DNA of 5,082 bases. It comes from Thermoleophilia bacterium (GTDB lineage Bacteria; Actinomycetota; Thermoleophilia; Gaiellales; F1-60-MAGs149). Numbering within the stretch: the stretch's first letter is position 1; each line of letters opens with the position of its first letter. Below the pieces are notes generated by a model. That model saw nothing but the letters and a program-made list of their open reading frames with translations, had not been told where the DNA came from and did no database searches. The position numbers and the translations under genes were made by a program. This document shows positions 1 through 5,082 of the stretch, one piece after another. The stretch lies in the NCBI GenBank assembly GCA_016462095.1, contig JAEMTW010000145.1:1-5082 (forward strand). The letters are read 5' to 3'.

Positions 1-4
1 CTAA

Positions 5-44
5 CCAATGTCCAGAAGGGGTCTGACCCCTTCTGGACATTTGG
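5..44. repeat. Near-perfect long palindrome next to the usp stop codon; possible terminator or dispersed repeat
   Basis: The left arm at 8-23 (ATGTCCAGAAGGGGTC) is exactly the reverse complement of the right arm at 25-40, with a single base (24) at the centre. Outer CCAA/TTGG bases extend the match with one base bulged. As RNA from either strand it would fold into a very stable hairpin whose loop must open by a few base pairs. It begins directly after the usp stop codon (45-47), so it could end the leftward transcript. No run of T follows it on either strand, so it is not a textbook intrinsic terminator. The strongly symmetric GGGGTC/GACCCC core resembles short palindromic elements scattered between genes in many bacteria; this is recalled, not checked. 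What lies left of it is outside the window. Confidence 0.75.
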
Positions 45-476
45 CTAATGATGCGCGGTTGGTACGACCACTACGGGACAGTCCGTATGACCCGTGATCT
101 GGTTGCCGACCGATCCGAGCAAGAGGCCCGCAAAGCCACCGTGTCCACGCGAGCCGATCACGAGCAGATCCGCCGTCTTCGCCGCATCGAGCAGCACGGC
201 GCGTGGGCCACCTTCGACGACATGGTGCTCGATCACCAGACCGGCAGGCATATCTGCCTTCGCGATCGCTGCCTCTTGCGCGGCACGACCATCCGACTCG
301 AGTTCGTCGATTGGATAGGGCGCCGGTAGGCCGCCTGGGCTAAGCGCGGTGACAGGAATCGACCAAGCGGTATAGACGCGCAACACATGACCATGCGCCG
401 CCGCCTCTTTCGCCGCCCACTCGAGCGCGGGAATCGAACGATCCGAACCGTCTACACCAACAGCGATAGCGCCCAT
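45..476 (-). CDS. Universal stress protein, UspA family, ATP-binding type
   Basis: This is a 143-residue single-domain Usp protein, the usual family length and presumably cytoplasmic. The N-terminal strand reads IAVGVDGSDRS, with Asp9 in the position that contacts adenine in ATP-binding members. Near the C-terminus, GSRG (108-111) followed nine residues later by GS (121-122) matches the family nucleotide motif G-x2-G-x9-G-(S/T). The last strand is CPVVVVP (133-139). These motifs indicate an ATP-binding (MJ0577-like) Usp rather than the non-binding E. coli UspA type. Such proteins act in stress survival or as ATP-dependent signalling modules, and the specific role here is unknown. The ATG at 476 is chosen because AGGAGG lies 4 bases upstream; an in-frame GTG at 497 has no such site. 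The gene lies 63 bp downstream of ricT on the same strand, so it may be read through from that operon or have its own start: a TAGAGT -10-like hexamer lies at 502-507, with no recognisable -35. Confidence 0.93.
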   Translation of the reverse strand: MGAIAVGVDGSDRSIPALEWAAKEAAAHGHVLRVYTAWSIPVTALSPGGLPAPYPIDELESDGRAAQEAAIAKADMPAGLVIEHHVVEGGPRAVLLDAAKTADLLVIGSRGHGGFAGLLLGSVGNQITGHTDCPVVVVPTAHH

Positions 477-480
477 CAGA

Positions 481-486
481 CCTCCT
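481..486 (-). promoter_or_regulatory. Strong Shine-Dalgarno site of usp
   Basis: On the minus strand AGGAGG is followed by TCTG and the ATG at 476-474. It decides the start in favour of this ATG over the GTG at 497-495, because the SD itself lies inside the longer reading frame. It is the best ribosome binding site in the window, and contrasts with the SD-less start of tmk. Confidence 0.85.
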
Positions 487-539
487 AGGAAATGCACTCA
501 AACTCTAGGCGAGACCACGAGCACCCGGTAGTCCACGAC

Positions 540-1340
540 TTAGCCGCGCGCGACCTCGGCAAGATCGTCAAGCCGCACGGAGACCTCGCGATCATCGTCG
601 AGGCGCACCAAGACAGCGTCTGCCGGAACCTGCAGCGAGCGAACGACTCCCCGCCCCTCTGGTGTATCGACCGTACGACCGATGGCAGGAGCACGGTCGC
701 GAAAACTCTTGTAGACCGGATGTTCGAAGGCGAGACAACAGCGCAGCCGCCCACAGAGACCCGTCACCCGGCCAGGATTGACCGGCAGTTCCTGATCCTT
801 CGCCATCCGCAACGTGATGCGCTGCTCGTGGGCAGGAAAGCGCGTGCAGCAGAGCACGTCGCCACACAGGCCATAGCCTCCCGTGATGCGCGCGCCATCG
901 CGTGGACCCAACTGGCGGGCCTCAACACGGAGGCTTAGTTGCCGACCCACATCCTGGGCAATCGGACTGAGATCGACGCGGTCCTCCGACGTGTAACCAA
1001 CGACCACGCGGCGTCCATCAAACGGCATCTCGGCACCATGGACCTTGACGCCGGTGTGACGCGCCACGACGGCACGACGGAACACCCGACGCACCTCGGA
1101 TGCCTGCTCGCGCTGCTGACGACGCCGCACATCGTCCTCCGGGGTCGCCTTGCGTAAGACGCGAAACACGCGGTCGGGCAGCTTGCCTGTCGATTCGTGC
1201 TCGGGTTGCACAACGCGTCCGTAGTCCTCGCCACGCGCTGTCTCGCAGATGACGCGATCGTTCCAAAGCAACTCGACATCATTGGGATCGTGCAGCTCGA
1301 CCGCGCCGCCGGACTGGAACACCACGCCCACCATCATCAT
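540..1340 (-). CDS. ricT: PSP1-domain protein, RicT/YaaT family (Fe-S type)
   Basis: This 266-residue protein is close in length to Bacillus YaaT/RicT (about 275). The N-terminus VGVVFQSGGAVELHDP matches the family opening. The PSP1 domain covers roughly residues 60-150 and includes VVVGYTSEDRVDL and LRVEARQLGPRDGAR. It is followed by the cysteine signature CGDVLCC (159-165) and GLCGRLRCCLAFE (195-206), with MAKDQELPVNP between them. In B. subtilis RicT joins RicA (YmcA) and RicF (YlbF) in a complex carrying [4Fe-4S] clusters that promotes RNase Y-dependent mRNA maturation and affects Spo0A phosphorylation. The conserved cysteines here suggest cluster binding is retained, which is an inference. 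The exact role outside Firmicutes is poorly defined. The ATG at 1340 overlaps the holB stop by 4 bp (ATGA), and GGTGGT upstream is a weak SD; two further in-frame ATGs follow directly, so the start could shift by one or two codons. RicA and RicF are not in this window. Confidence 0.93.
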   Translation of the reverse strand: MMMVGVVFQSGGAVELHDPNDVELLWNDRVICETARGEDYGRVVQPEHESTGKLPDRVFRVLRKATPEDDVRRRQQREQASEVRRVFRRAVVARHTGVKVHGAEMPFDGRRVVVGYTSEDRVDLSPIAQDVGRQLSLRVEARQLGPRDGARITGGYGLCGDVLCCTRFPAHEQRITLRMAKDQELPVNPGRVTGLCGRLRCCLAFEHPVYKSFRDRAPAIGRTVDTPEGRGVVRSLQVPADAVLVRLDDDREVSVRLDDLAEVARG

Positions 1341-2458
1341 GCGACCACCGCCTCGCGTCGACGCACCATCCGGACGCGGGCGAAGACAGCGGCCAGAGCG
1401 AGCGACACGTTGATCGGCTGTCCCAAGGCAATCCGCACCTGGTCGACTTCCACAATGCCGCGCTCGAGGCGGGCCCGCGAAACCGTCTCTGCGATCGCCG
1501 CCAGCGTGGCCGGATCGATCGACGACACCACGCGATTCGGCGCGCCTGCCTGCACACAGAGCACATCGCGCAATACGAGCTGAACCGTGGCAATCACGGC
1601 ACGCATCATGTCGGTCTCGGCACGACGGCGGCGCCGGGTGGCCGTGGTCTTACCCGACGTCTCGAGTCGTTTACGTTCGCGGTCGAGCTCGCGCGACGAC
1701 GGCAACTTCTCGAGGCGTTCCAACGCAGCGGCGGTATCTGCCTCGGCGTCTTGTTGAGCACGATCACCAACGGCCTTAACTCCCGCGAAGGTCGCCTGCA
1801 CCGCAGCGTCCTCTTGGTCCAGGCCAGCCGAGAGTGCCTGCGCCACTCGCGCCTCAACCTCTCCGATCCACTGCCGGGCCGCAGGATCGGTTGCGAGACG
1901 GCGCGCAAAGTCGAGATCGCCGCGGGCGCGCCCACCCAAGTCGGCCGCCAATTCGGCCACCACGCCGTCGGCCTCGAGCCGGGCCGCGAGTGCGCTGGCC
2001 GACAGTGGGGGAAAGGCAATTGGCTGGCAACGCGAACGGACCGTTGGCAAGACGCGTGAGAAGTCCTCGGCGACGAGGATCAATACGACGTCACCCGGTG
2101 GTTCCTCGAGCGTCTTCAAGAAGGCATTGGCGGCATCGCGATTGAGCCGGTCGGCCTCGTCGACGATGCCGACGCGACGCACTGCCTCCTGCGGTCGATA
2201 GCGCAAGGCGCCCGCTAGCTCGTGAATCTGATCGACCAGCAGCGCCTCGCCCTCCGGCTCGATCATCGCCAAGTCGGGATGACTGCCCGGAACCACTCGG
2301 CGCACATCACAGCCAAGCAGCAGTGCTGCAAAGGCCCGCGAGGCATCGTGCTTACCGGTGCCCGGCGGCCCGTGCAAGAGATAGGCGTGAGCCGGCTCGG
2401 CAACCGCCGCTCGCAAGAGCACCTCAGCACGCGGCTGGCCGGGCAGCGAGATCGTCAT
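1337..2458 (-). CDS. holB: DNA polymerase III subunit delta' (clamp loader)
   Basis: This 373-residue AAA+ protein is the clamp-loader stator that, with tau/gamma and delta, opens the beta clamp at the replication fork. Visible motifs in order are: HAYLLHGPPGTGKH (24-37), a Walker A-like loop with His37 where ATPases have Thr/Ser; VGIVDEADRL (96-105), the Walker B-like strand; NAFLKTLEEPPGDVVLIL (111-128); and LPTVRSRCQPIAF (137-149), with the SRC arginine-finger motif. The degenerate P-loop fits delta', which generally does not hydrolyse ATP. The zinc module with clustered cysteines normally found between LLLGC and GSHPDL is absent; only about eight residues remain. Residues about 232-285 form a highly charged linker (ALERLEKL..., TRRRRRAET) followed by MMRAVIATVQLVLRDVL, a pattern typical of actinobacterial delta'. 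The C-terminal collar helices end the protein. The ATG at 2458 overlaps the tmk stop by 4 bp (ATGA), with GGAG upstream. A TTG at 2485 would give a longer form but overlaps tmk by 31 bp and is less likely. Confidence 0.95.
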   Translation of the reverse strand: MTISLPGQPRAEVLLRAAVAEPAHAYLLHGPPGTGKHDASRAFAALLLGCDVRRVVPGSHPDLAMIEPEGEALLVDQIHELAGALRYRPQEAVRRVGIVDEADRLNRDAANAFLKTLEEPPGDVVLILVAEDFSRVLPTVRSRCQPIAFPPLSASALAARLEADGVVAELAADLGGRARGDLDFARRLATDPAARQWIGEVEARVAQALSAGLDQEDAAVQATFAGVKAVGDRAQQDAEADTAAALERLEKLPSSRELDRERKRLETSGKTTATRRRRRAETDMMRAVIATVQLVLRDVLCVQAGAPNRVVSSIDPATLAAIAETVSRARLERGIVEVDQVRIALGQPINVSLALAAVFARVRMVRRREAVVA

Positions 2459-3042
2459 GGTCGCACTCCCTCGAGGGCACTCCAAATGCGTTCAGCGACC
2501 TCGGCCTCCGAACCCTGCGCGTCGACGAGGCGCACGCGAGCCGGGTCGAGCTCGCCGAGCTGAAGAAAGCCCTGCTCGACGCGCGCACGAAACTCTTCGC
2601 CTGCCGACTCCATCCGATCGGGCACCGCGTCGCGTCGAGCCACGCCGTGCAGCACGATCGTGCGCGCCGGCAAGAGACCACCGGTGGCAAACAGCGAGAC
2701 GTCCCGAACCTCCTCGATGCCCAGACCACGACCGACGCCCTGATAGACCAGCGAGCTGTCGATAAACCGATCGCAGACGACCCAGGCCCCACGAGCGAGC
2801 GCCGTGGTGATCACCTGTTCCACAATCTCGGCCCGCGCAGCCGCGAATAGCAGGGCCTCCGCGCGGTCGCTCAACTCGACCTGTGGATCGAGCAGCAGGG
2901 CGCGAATACGTTCGCCTAGCTCGGTGCCCCCCGGCTCGCGACACTGCACGACCTCGAGCCCTACAGCGCGCAAACGGTCGGCCAACAGCGCCACCTGCGT
3001 CGACTTGCCGACCCCGTCGGGCCCTTCGAGGCTCACGAACAT
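2455..3042 (-). CDS. tmk: Thymidylate kinase (dTMP kinase)
   Basis: This 195-residue cytoplasmic kinase phosphorylates dTMP to dTDP with ATP, the committed step to dTTP shared by the de novo and salvage routes. Motifs: P-loop EGPDGVGKST (6-15); REPGGT (35-40), the dTMP-binding loop; DRFIDSSLVYQG (91-102), the DR-x-x-x-S signature and substrate loop; and PDRMESAGEEFRARVEQGF (141-159), the LID end and following helix. It is slightly short for the family (usually about 205-215): the stretch between the LHG strand (131-133) and PDRME is some seven residues shorter than typical, and the usual LD(V/L)P segment reads LHGV. The reading frame is intact and all nucleotide motifs are present, so it should be active. 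The start is well fixed: an in-frame TAA lies 12 bases upstream of the ATG at 3042. No Shine-Dalgarno precedes it, suggesting leaderless translation. It heads the tmk-holB-ricT operon. Confidence 0.96.
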   Translation of the reverse strand: MFVSLEGPDGVGKSTQVALLADRLRAVGLEVVQCREPGGTELGERIRALLLDPQVELSDRAEALLFAAARAEIVEQVITTALARGAWVVCDRFIDSSLVYQGVGRGLGIEEVRDVSLFATGGLLPARTIVLHGVARRDAVPDRMESAGEEFRARVEQGFLQLGELDPARVRLVDAQGSEAEVAERIWSALEGVRP

Positions 3043-3048
3043 GTAACA

Positions 3049-3054
3049 AGGTTA
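3049..3054 (-). promoter_or_regulatory. Candidate -10 element for a leaderless tmk transcript
   Basis: On the minus strand TAACCT fits the TAnnnT -10 pattern and ends 6 bases before the tmk ATG, so transcription would start at or next to the A of the ATG. With no SD and an in-frame TAA just upstream, this is the geometry of a leaderless mRNA, common in actinobacteria. No -35 match to TTGACA is seen at 16-18 bases; that position is occupied by an inverted repeat. The -10 lies inside a small palindrome, GTAAC-AAG-GTTAC at 3043-3055 on the plus strand, which could be a protein-binding site. Prediction only. Confidence 0.45.
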
Positions 3055-3058
3055 CTGC

Positions 3059-3078
3059 GACGCCCAGATTGGGGCGTC
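3059..3078. promoter_or_regulatory. Inverted repeat in the divergent promoter region; possible operator
   Basis: GACGCCC at 3059-3065 is repeated as its exact reverse complement, GGGCGTC, at 3072-3078, with a 6-base spacer. It lies between the divergently transcribed tmk operon and the LytR_C gene, and covers the place where the -35 box of the tmk promoter would fall. A dimeric regulator bound here could affect one or both directions. As RNA it could also form a 7-bp stem in the leader of the rightward gene. No T-run follows on either strand. I do not recognise the repeat as the site of a named regulator. Confidence 0.4.
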
Positions 3079-3085
3079 TCTTGGC

Positions 3086-3092
3086 AGGAAGG
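3086..3092 (+). promoter_or_regulatory. Shine-Dalgarno site of the LytR_C gene
   Basis: AGGAAGG lies 9 bases upstream of the GTG at 3102. It favours this GTG over the downstream in-frame ATG at 3120, which lacks a comparable purine-rich site. A perfect 10-bp palindrome, GGCCTAGGCC, overlaps its last two bases (3091-3100) and fills the spacer up to the start codon. Confidence 0.6.
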
Positions 3093-3101
3093 CCTAGGCC
3101 T

Positions 3102-3647
3102 GTGACGAACCTGCGGGCAATGGCTGCAGTAGAGCATCACTTCCTTCTTGATACTGGCACGTGGGTCGCCGTCCGTCGGCGGCGCGTTATTGAGCGCTTC
3201 GCCGTCTGGGGCATCCTCGCAGCCGTGGCACTCGTTGCCGTCGCCGCGCTCTGGGGTGGCACCGCCCTGGTCGGGTCTCTGACGAGTGCGAAGGGTGGTC
3301 CGGCCGAAGTCGCCGCCGAGATCGTCGTACCCGCACCACCCGTCGAGAAGACTCCCGTCATCGTCTGGAATGGCCTCGGTGCCGATGGCGTTGCCGCGGA
3401 GGCTGCACGACAGCTGATGATCAAGCACTATCCGATCGCCGCCGTCAGCGACGCTCCCGACCACAGCTACATGAAGACGTACGTGATGTACCAGACCAGT
3501 GATCCGGCCGGAAAGTCGGCGGCGGGAGCCTTGATCAAGAGCCTCGATCTGCAGGGTGCGGTTGCACAGCCACTCGACGGAGTGCGCAAAGATCAGCTCG
3601 GCGGCGCGCGGCTGCTGTTGATCGTCGCCGACCCGCTAAGCCACTAA
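3102..3647 (+). CDS. Single-pass membrane protein with LytR C-terminal (LytR_C) domain
   Basis: This 181-residue protein has a short cytoplasmic N-terminus ending in a basic cluster (RRRR, 25-28), one membrane helix at about 33-60, a Pro/Ala/Glu-rich linker at 66-84 and a C-terminal domain at about 85-177. The domain opens with VIVWNGLGADGVAAEAARQL, the form of LytR_C (V-x-V-x-N-G-x-G-x-x-G-x-A), and continues with PIAAVSDAPD and TYVMYQTSDPAGKSAAGALI. The positive-inside rule places the domain outside the membrane. LytR_C usually follows the LCP catalytic domain of LytR-CpsA-Psr proteins, which attach glycopolymers to peptidoglycan; here the LCP domain is missing, so this is a free-standing, non-catalytic version of unknown exact role. 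The start at GTG 3102 rests on AGGAAGG upstream; the ATG at 3120 would give 175 residues and is the main alternative. It is divergent from tmk, and 40 bp precede the polysaccharide ligase-like gene, with which it may be co-expressed. Confidence 0.85.
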   Translation: MTNLRAMAAVEHHFLLDTGTWVAVRRRRVIERFAVWGILAAVALVAVAALWGGTALVGSLTSAKGGPAEVAAEIVVPAPPVEKTPVIVWNGLGADGVAAEAARQLMIKHYPIAAVSDAPDHSYMKTYVMYQTSDPAGKSAAGALIKSLDLQGAVAQPLDGVRKDQLGGARLLLIVADPLSH

Positions 3648-3674
3648 GTCGGCGTCCGCGGCCATAAAGCCGCC

Positions 3675-3680
3675 TACTAT
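3675..3680 (+). promoter_or_regulatory. Candidate -10 element before the ligase-like gene
   Basis: TACTAT is a good -10 hexamer, in the only AT-rich patch of the 40-bp gap. It ends 7 bases before the GTG at 3688, so a transcript would begin at or one base before the start codon. Only GGA (3682-3684) resembles an SD, and it is too short and close to be convincing, so this may be a second leaderless start. No TTGACA-like -35 is seen at 16-18 bases upstream. A small hairpin, GCGGC-CATAAA-GCCGC (3658-3673), sits immediately upstream and has no T-run. Confidence 0.4.
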
Positions 3681-3687
3681 CGGACTC

Positions 3688-5082
3688 GTGCAACCGCTTC
3701 CCCGCTTCAGTTCGACCGCCGCAGTGCTGCTCGCCGTCCCCGGCGTCGTACTCGCGATCTGGGGCATCCTGTTCGCTGCGGGCGGTATCGCGCCAGGCGC
3801 CGCGAGCCTGATTGCCGCCGGCACGACCATCCCCGCTGGCATCGTGCTTGGTCTGATCGCAGTCGGCTGGTGGCCGTTCGTGCTGCCCAGTCGTCCAACG
3901 CTGATCGCAGCAGCAGGCCTGACAATCTTCGCGCTCGTCGCAGCGCTCTCGAGCCTCTGGTCGCTGTCCGCAAACGACTCGGTGGGGACGGGCATCCTCT
4001 CTGCCGGCTATCTCGGCGCACTCGCGCTCGGCGTGCTCCTTGGGCCAGCGCTGCGCCGGCCAGGCGTCGTCTTTGCGACCGGCCTAACCGCCATCGCCAC
4101 AGTCGCCAGCACCTGGGCGCTCGTGGCGCGTTCCTTCCCCGCCACGACGGGCGTGCAGTTGAGCCCCCGTCTTTCCGGCACGTTGACGCTCCCGAATGCC
4201 CTCGCGATCCTGGCGCTGACCGGCCTCTTTGGTGGCCTGGCCCTCTGCGCGCATCGTGATCGCCGCTACCGCGCCGCCGGTGGGGCGATCGCCTCGCTCA
4301 ACATGCTCGCGCTGGTATTGACATCGTCGCGCTCTGGACTTGGTCTGGCTCTGGTTGGGGTCATCGCGCTGCTGCTCGTGCTCCCTACCGCCCCCCGAAT
4401 GCGGCTAATCGGTCTGCTCGCCGTCGTGCCAGCCGTCATTGGTGGGTTCAAGATCGCCACGTGGACGGCCTTTACGTCACCCGAGCAGAGCGTGCTTCCT
4501 GCTGGCTGGGGTCTGATCTACGCGCTGGTCGGCTCGGCGCTACTCGGTGCCGCGATCGCTGTCGTGGCCGTGCGTGTGTTGCCCGGTGCCGAGCCCGCTG
4601 GTGATCGTCGCCGCGCCTCACGCCGCACGCTGCTGATCGCACTTGGCGGCGTGATCGTCTTGGTGATCGGGTTTGTTGTCCGGACAGGCGGCCCGAGTGG
4701 AGCAGTCAGTGCGATTCGCGCTGGCTTTACGGGCCCCGTTGGCCAAGCTGGTGTTCGCGTTGGCATCGGCTCGAATCTCCGCGACCACTGGTGGGCAACC
4801 GCGTGGGATGGCTTCCGCGCTGAGCCGTGGAATGGCTGGGGGGCTGGCACCTTTCGCCTGCTCGAGCAGATTACGCAAAACCCAACGTACGTCACCGATT
4901 CGGCACATAACACGCTGCTGGAGGCACTCTCTGGGACCGGTCTCGCTGGCGGCGTGCCCTTTATCGTCGGTGGTATTGCGCTGGTCGTGATGGCAGTCGC
5001 GGGTGTGCGTCACCCTCGCGCGGGCGACGAGGTCGGTGCGACCGTGGTCGCAATCGGAGCAATCGCGTTTCTGGCTCAGGGC
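3688..5082 (+). CDS. O-antigen ligase/polymerase-like polytopic membrane protein (Wzy_C), 3' end cut by window
   Basis: An open frame runs 465 codons from GTG 3688 to the last base without a stop. About eleven hydrophobic helices precede a large, probably extracytoplasmic loop at roughly 332-414, then further helices near 415-440 and 452 onward. Family signatures: SLWSLSANDSV (89-99); RLSGTLTLPNALAIL (161-175), matching the common RLSG...NALA pattern; LTSSRSGLGLAL (211-222); and in the loop LRDHWWATAWDGF (364-376), NGWGAGTF (382-389) and DSAHNTLLE (404-412). By analogy with WaaL, Arg365 and His407 are candidate catalytic residues. Such GT-C-type proteins transfer or polymerise undecaprenyl-linked glycans outside the membrane. 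In an actinobacterium without O-antigen the product would be an exopolysaccharide or wall glycan, which is an inference. The gene lies 40 bp after the LytR_C gene. The start rests on a -10-like TACTAT and the predicted N-terminus; a GTG at 3724 is possible. A C-terminal TPR region, frequent in relatives, would lie beyond the window. Confidence 0.88.
   Translation, partial: MQPLPRFSSTAAVLLAVPGVVLAIWGILFAAGGIAPGAASLIAAGTTIPAGIVLGLIAVGWWPFVLPSRPTLIAAAGLTIFALVAALSSLWSLSANDSVGTGILSAGYLGALALGVLLGPALRRPGVVFATGLTAIATVASTWALVARSFPATTGVQLSPRLSGTLTLPNALAILALTGLFGGLALCAHRDRRYRAAGGAIASLNMLALVLTSSRSGLGLALVGVIALLLVLPTAPRMRLIGLLAVVPAVIGGFKIATWTAFTSPEQSVLPAGWGLIYALVGSALLGAAIAVVAVRVLPGAEPAGDRRRASRRTLLIALGGVIVLVIGFVVRTGGPSGAVSAIRAGFTGPVGQAGVRVGIGSNLRDHWWATAWDGFRAEPWNGWGAGTFRLLEQITQNPTYVTDSAHNTLLEALSGTGLAGGVPFIVGGIALVVMAVAGVRHPRAGDEVGATVVAIGAIAFLAQG

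Noticed and set aside
477..539. Independent terminator between ricT and usp
   Set aside because: No hairpin with a T-run is visible in these 63 bases, so read-through from the operon cannot be excluded.
492..938. 148-codon plus-strand open frame antisense to ricT
   Set aside because: It lies wholly opposite the RicT coding region, whose motifs are unmistakable, and its translation shows no family pattern.
2323..2850. 175-codon plus-strand open frame antisense to the holB/tmk junction
   Set aside because: It is opposite two well-supported genes, is Arg/Ala-rich low-complexity translation typical of antisense in GC-rich DNA, and has no recognisable domain.
3042..3070. Plus-strand promoter for the LytR_C gene (TGTAAC ... 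CAGATT, 17-base spacing)
   Set aside because: Both hexamers match the consensus poorly, and the proposed -35 overlaps the tmk start codon.
3091..3100. GGCCTAGGCC perfect palindrome before the LytR_C start
   Set aside because: It is only 10 bp and, with CCTAGG also near the usp start (484-489), could be chance; no known site was recognised.
2883..3101. N-terminal extension of the LytR_C gene back to 2883
   Set aside because: It would overlap the 5' part of tmk on the other strand and pass through the intergenic promoter region. The extension is Arg/Pro-rich antisense-like sequence, and a good SD exists for GTG 3102.
3658..3673. GCGGC-CATAAA-GCCGC hairpin as a terminator of the LytR_C gene
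   Set aside because: The stem is only 5 bp and no T-run follows; it is compatible with chance in GC-rich sequence.
3636..3995. 119-codon minus-strand open frame opposite the start of the ligase-like gene
   Set aside because: It is the antisense of hydrophobic helices in the strongly supported plus-strand frame; no domain and no SD were seen.

Overview
The window looks like part of a GC-rich bacterial chromosome, most likely from an actinobacterium (Actinomycetota), possibly Thermoleophilia/Solirubrobacterales or a related uncultured lineage. This is inferred from the GC-rich coding sequence, the tmk-holB-ricT gene order, a DNA polymerase III delta' subunit with an actinobacterial-style charged linker before its collar domain and no zinc module, two apparently leaderless starts, and a free-standing LytR_C protein beside an O-antigen-ligase-like protein. 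No ribosomal RNA or other decisive taxonomic marker is present. I see no tRNA, CRISPR array, transposase or phage gene.

The left three fifths (45-3042) is a minus-strand block, transcribed from right to left: thymidylate kinase (tmk), DNA polymerase III delta' (holB), a PSP1/RicT (YaaT) protein, and then, after a 63-bp gap, a UspA-type universal stress protein. The first three genes are joined by two 4-bp ATGA stop/start overlaps, so they are almost certainly one translationally coupled operon. They link dTTP supply, clamp loading at the replication fork and an Fe-S-type PSP1 protein, an order also known in Firmicutes. The usp gene has its own strong Shine-Dalgarno sequence. It ends against a near-perfect 16+16-bp palindrome at the left edge, which may be a terminator, a dispersed repeat, or both.

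A 59-bp divergent intergenic region (3043-3101) separates this operon from two plus-strand envelope genes. It holds a candidate leaderless promoter for tmk, a 7+7-bp inverted repeat over its -35 region, and the ribosome binding site of the rightward gene. The rightward genes are a single-pass membrane protein with a LytR C-terminal domain (3102-3647) and a polytopic O-antigen ligase/Wzy_C protein (3688 to the window edge, incomplete). Together they suggest synthesis or attachment of a cell-surface polysaccharide.

Most of the window is ordinary core-genome sequence. I found no clear undescribed system. The points worth a second look are the edge palindrome, the two leaderless-looking starts, the inverted repeat in the divergent promoter region, the reduced delta' and thymidylate kinase motifs, and the PSP1 protein without its known partners nearby.
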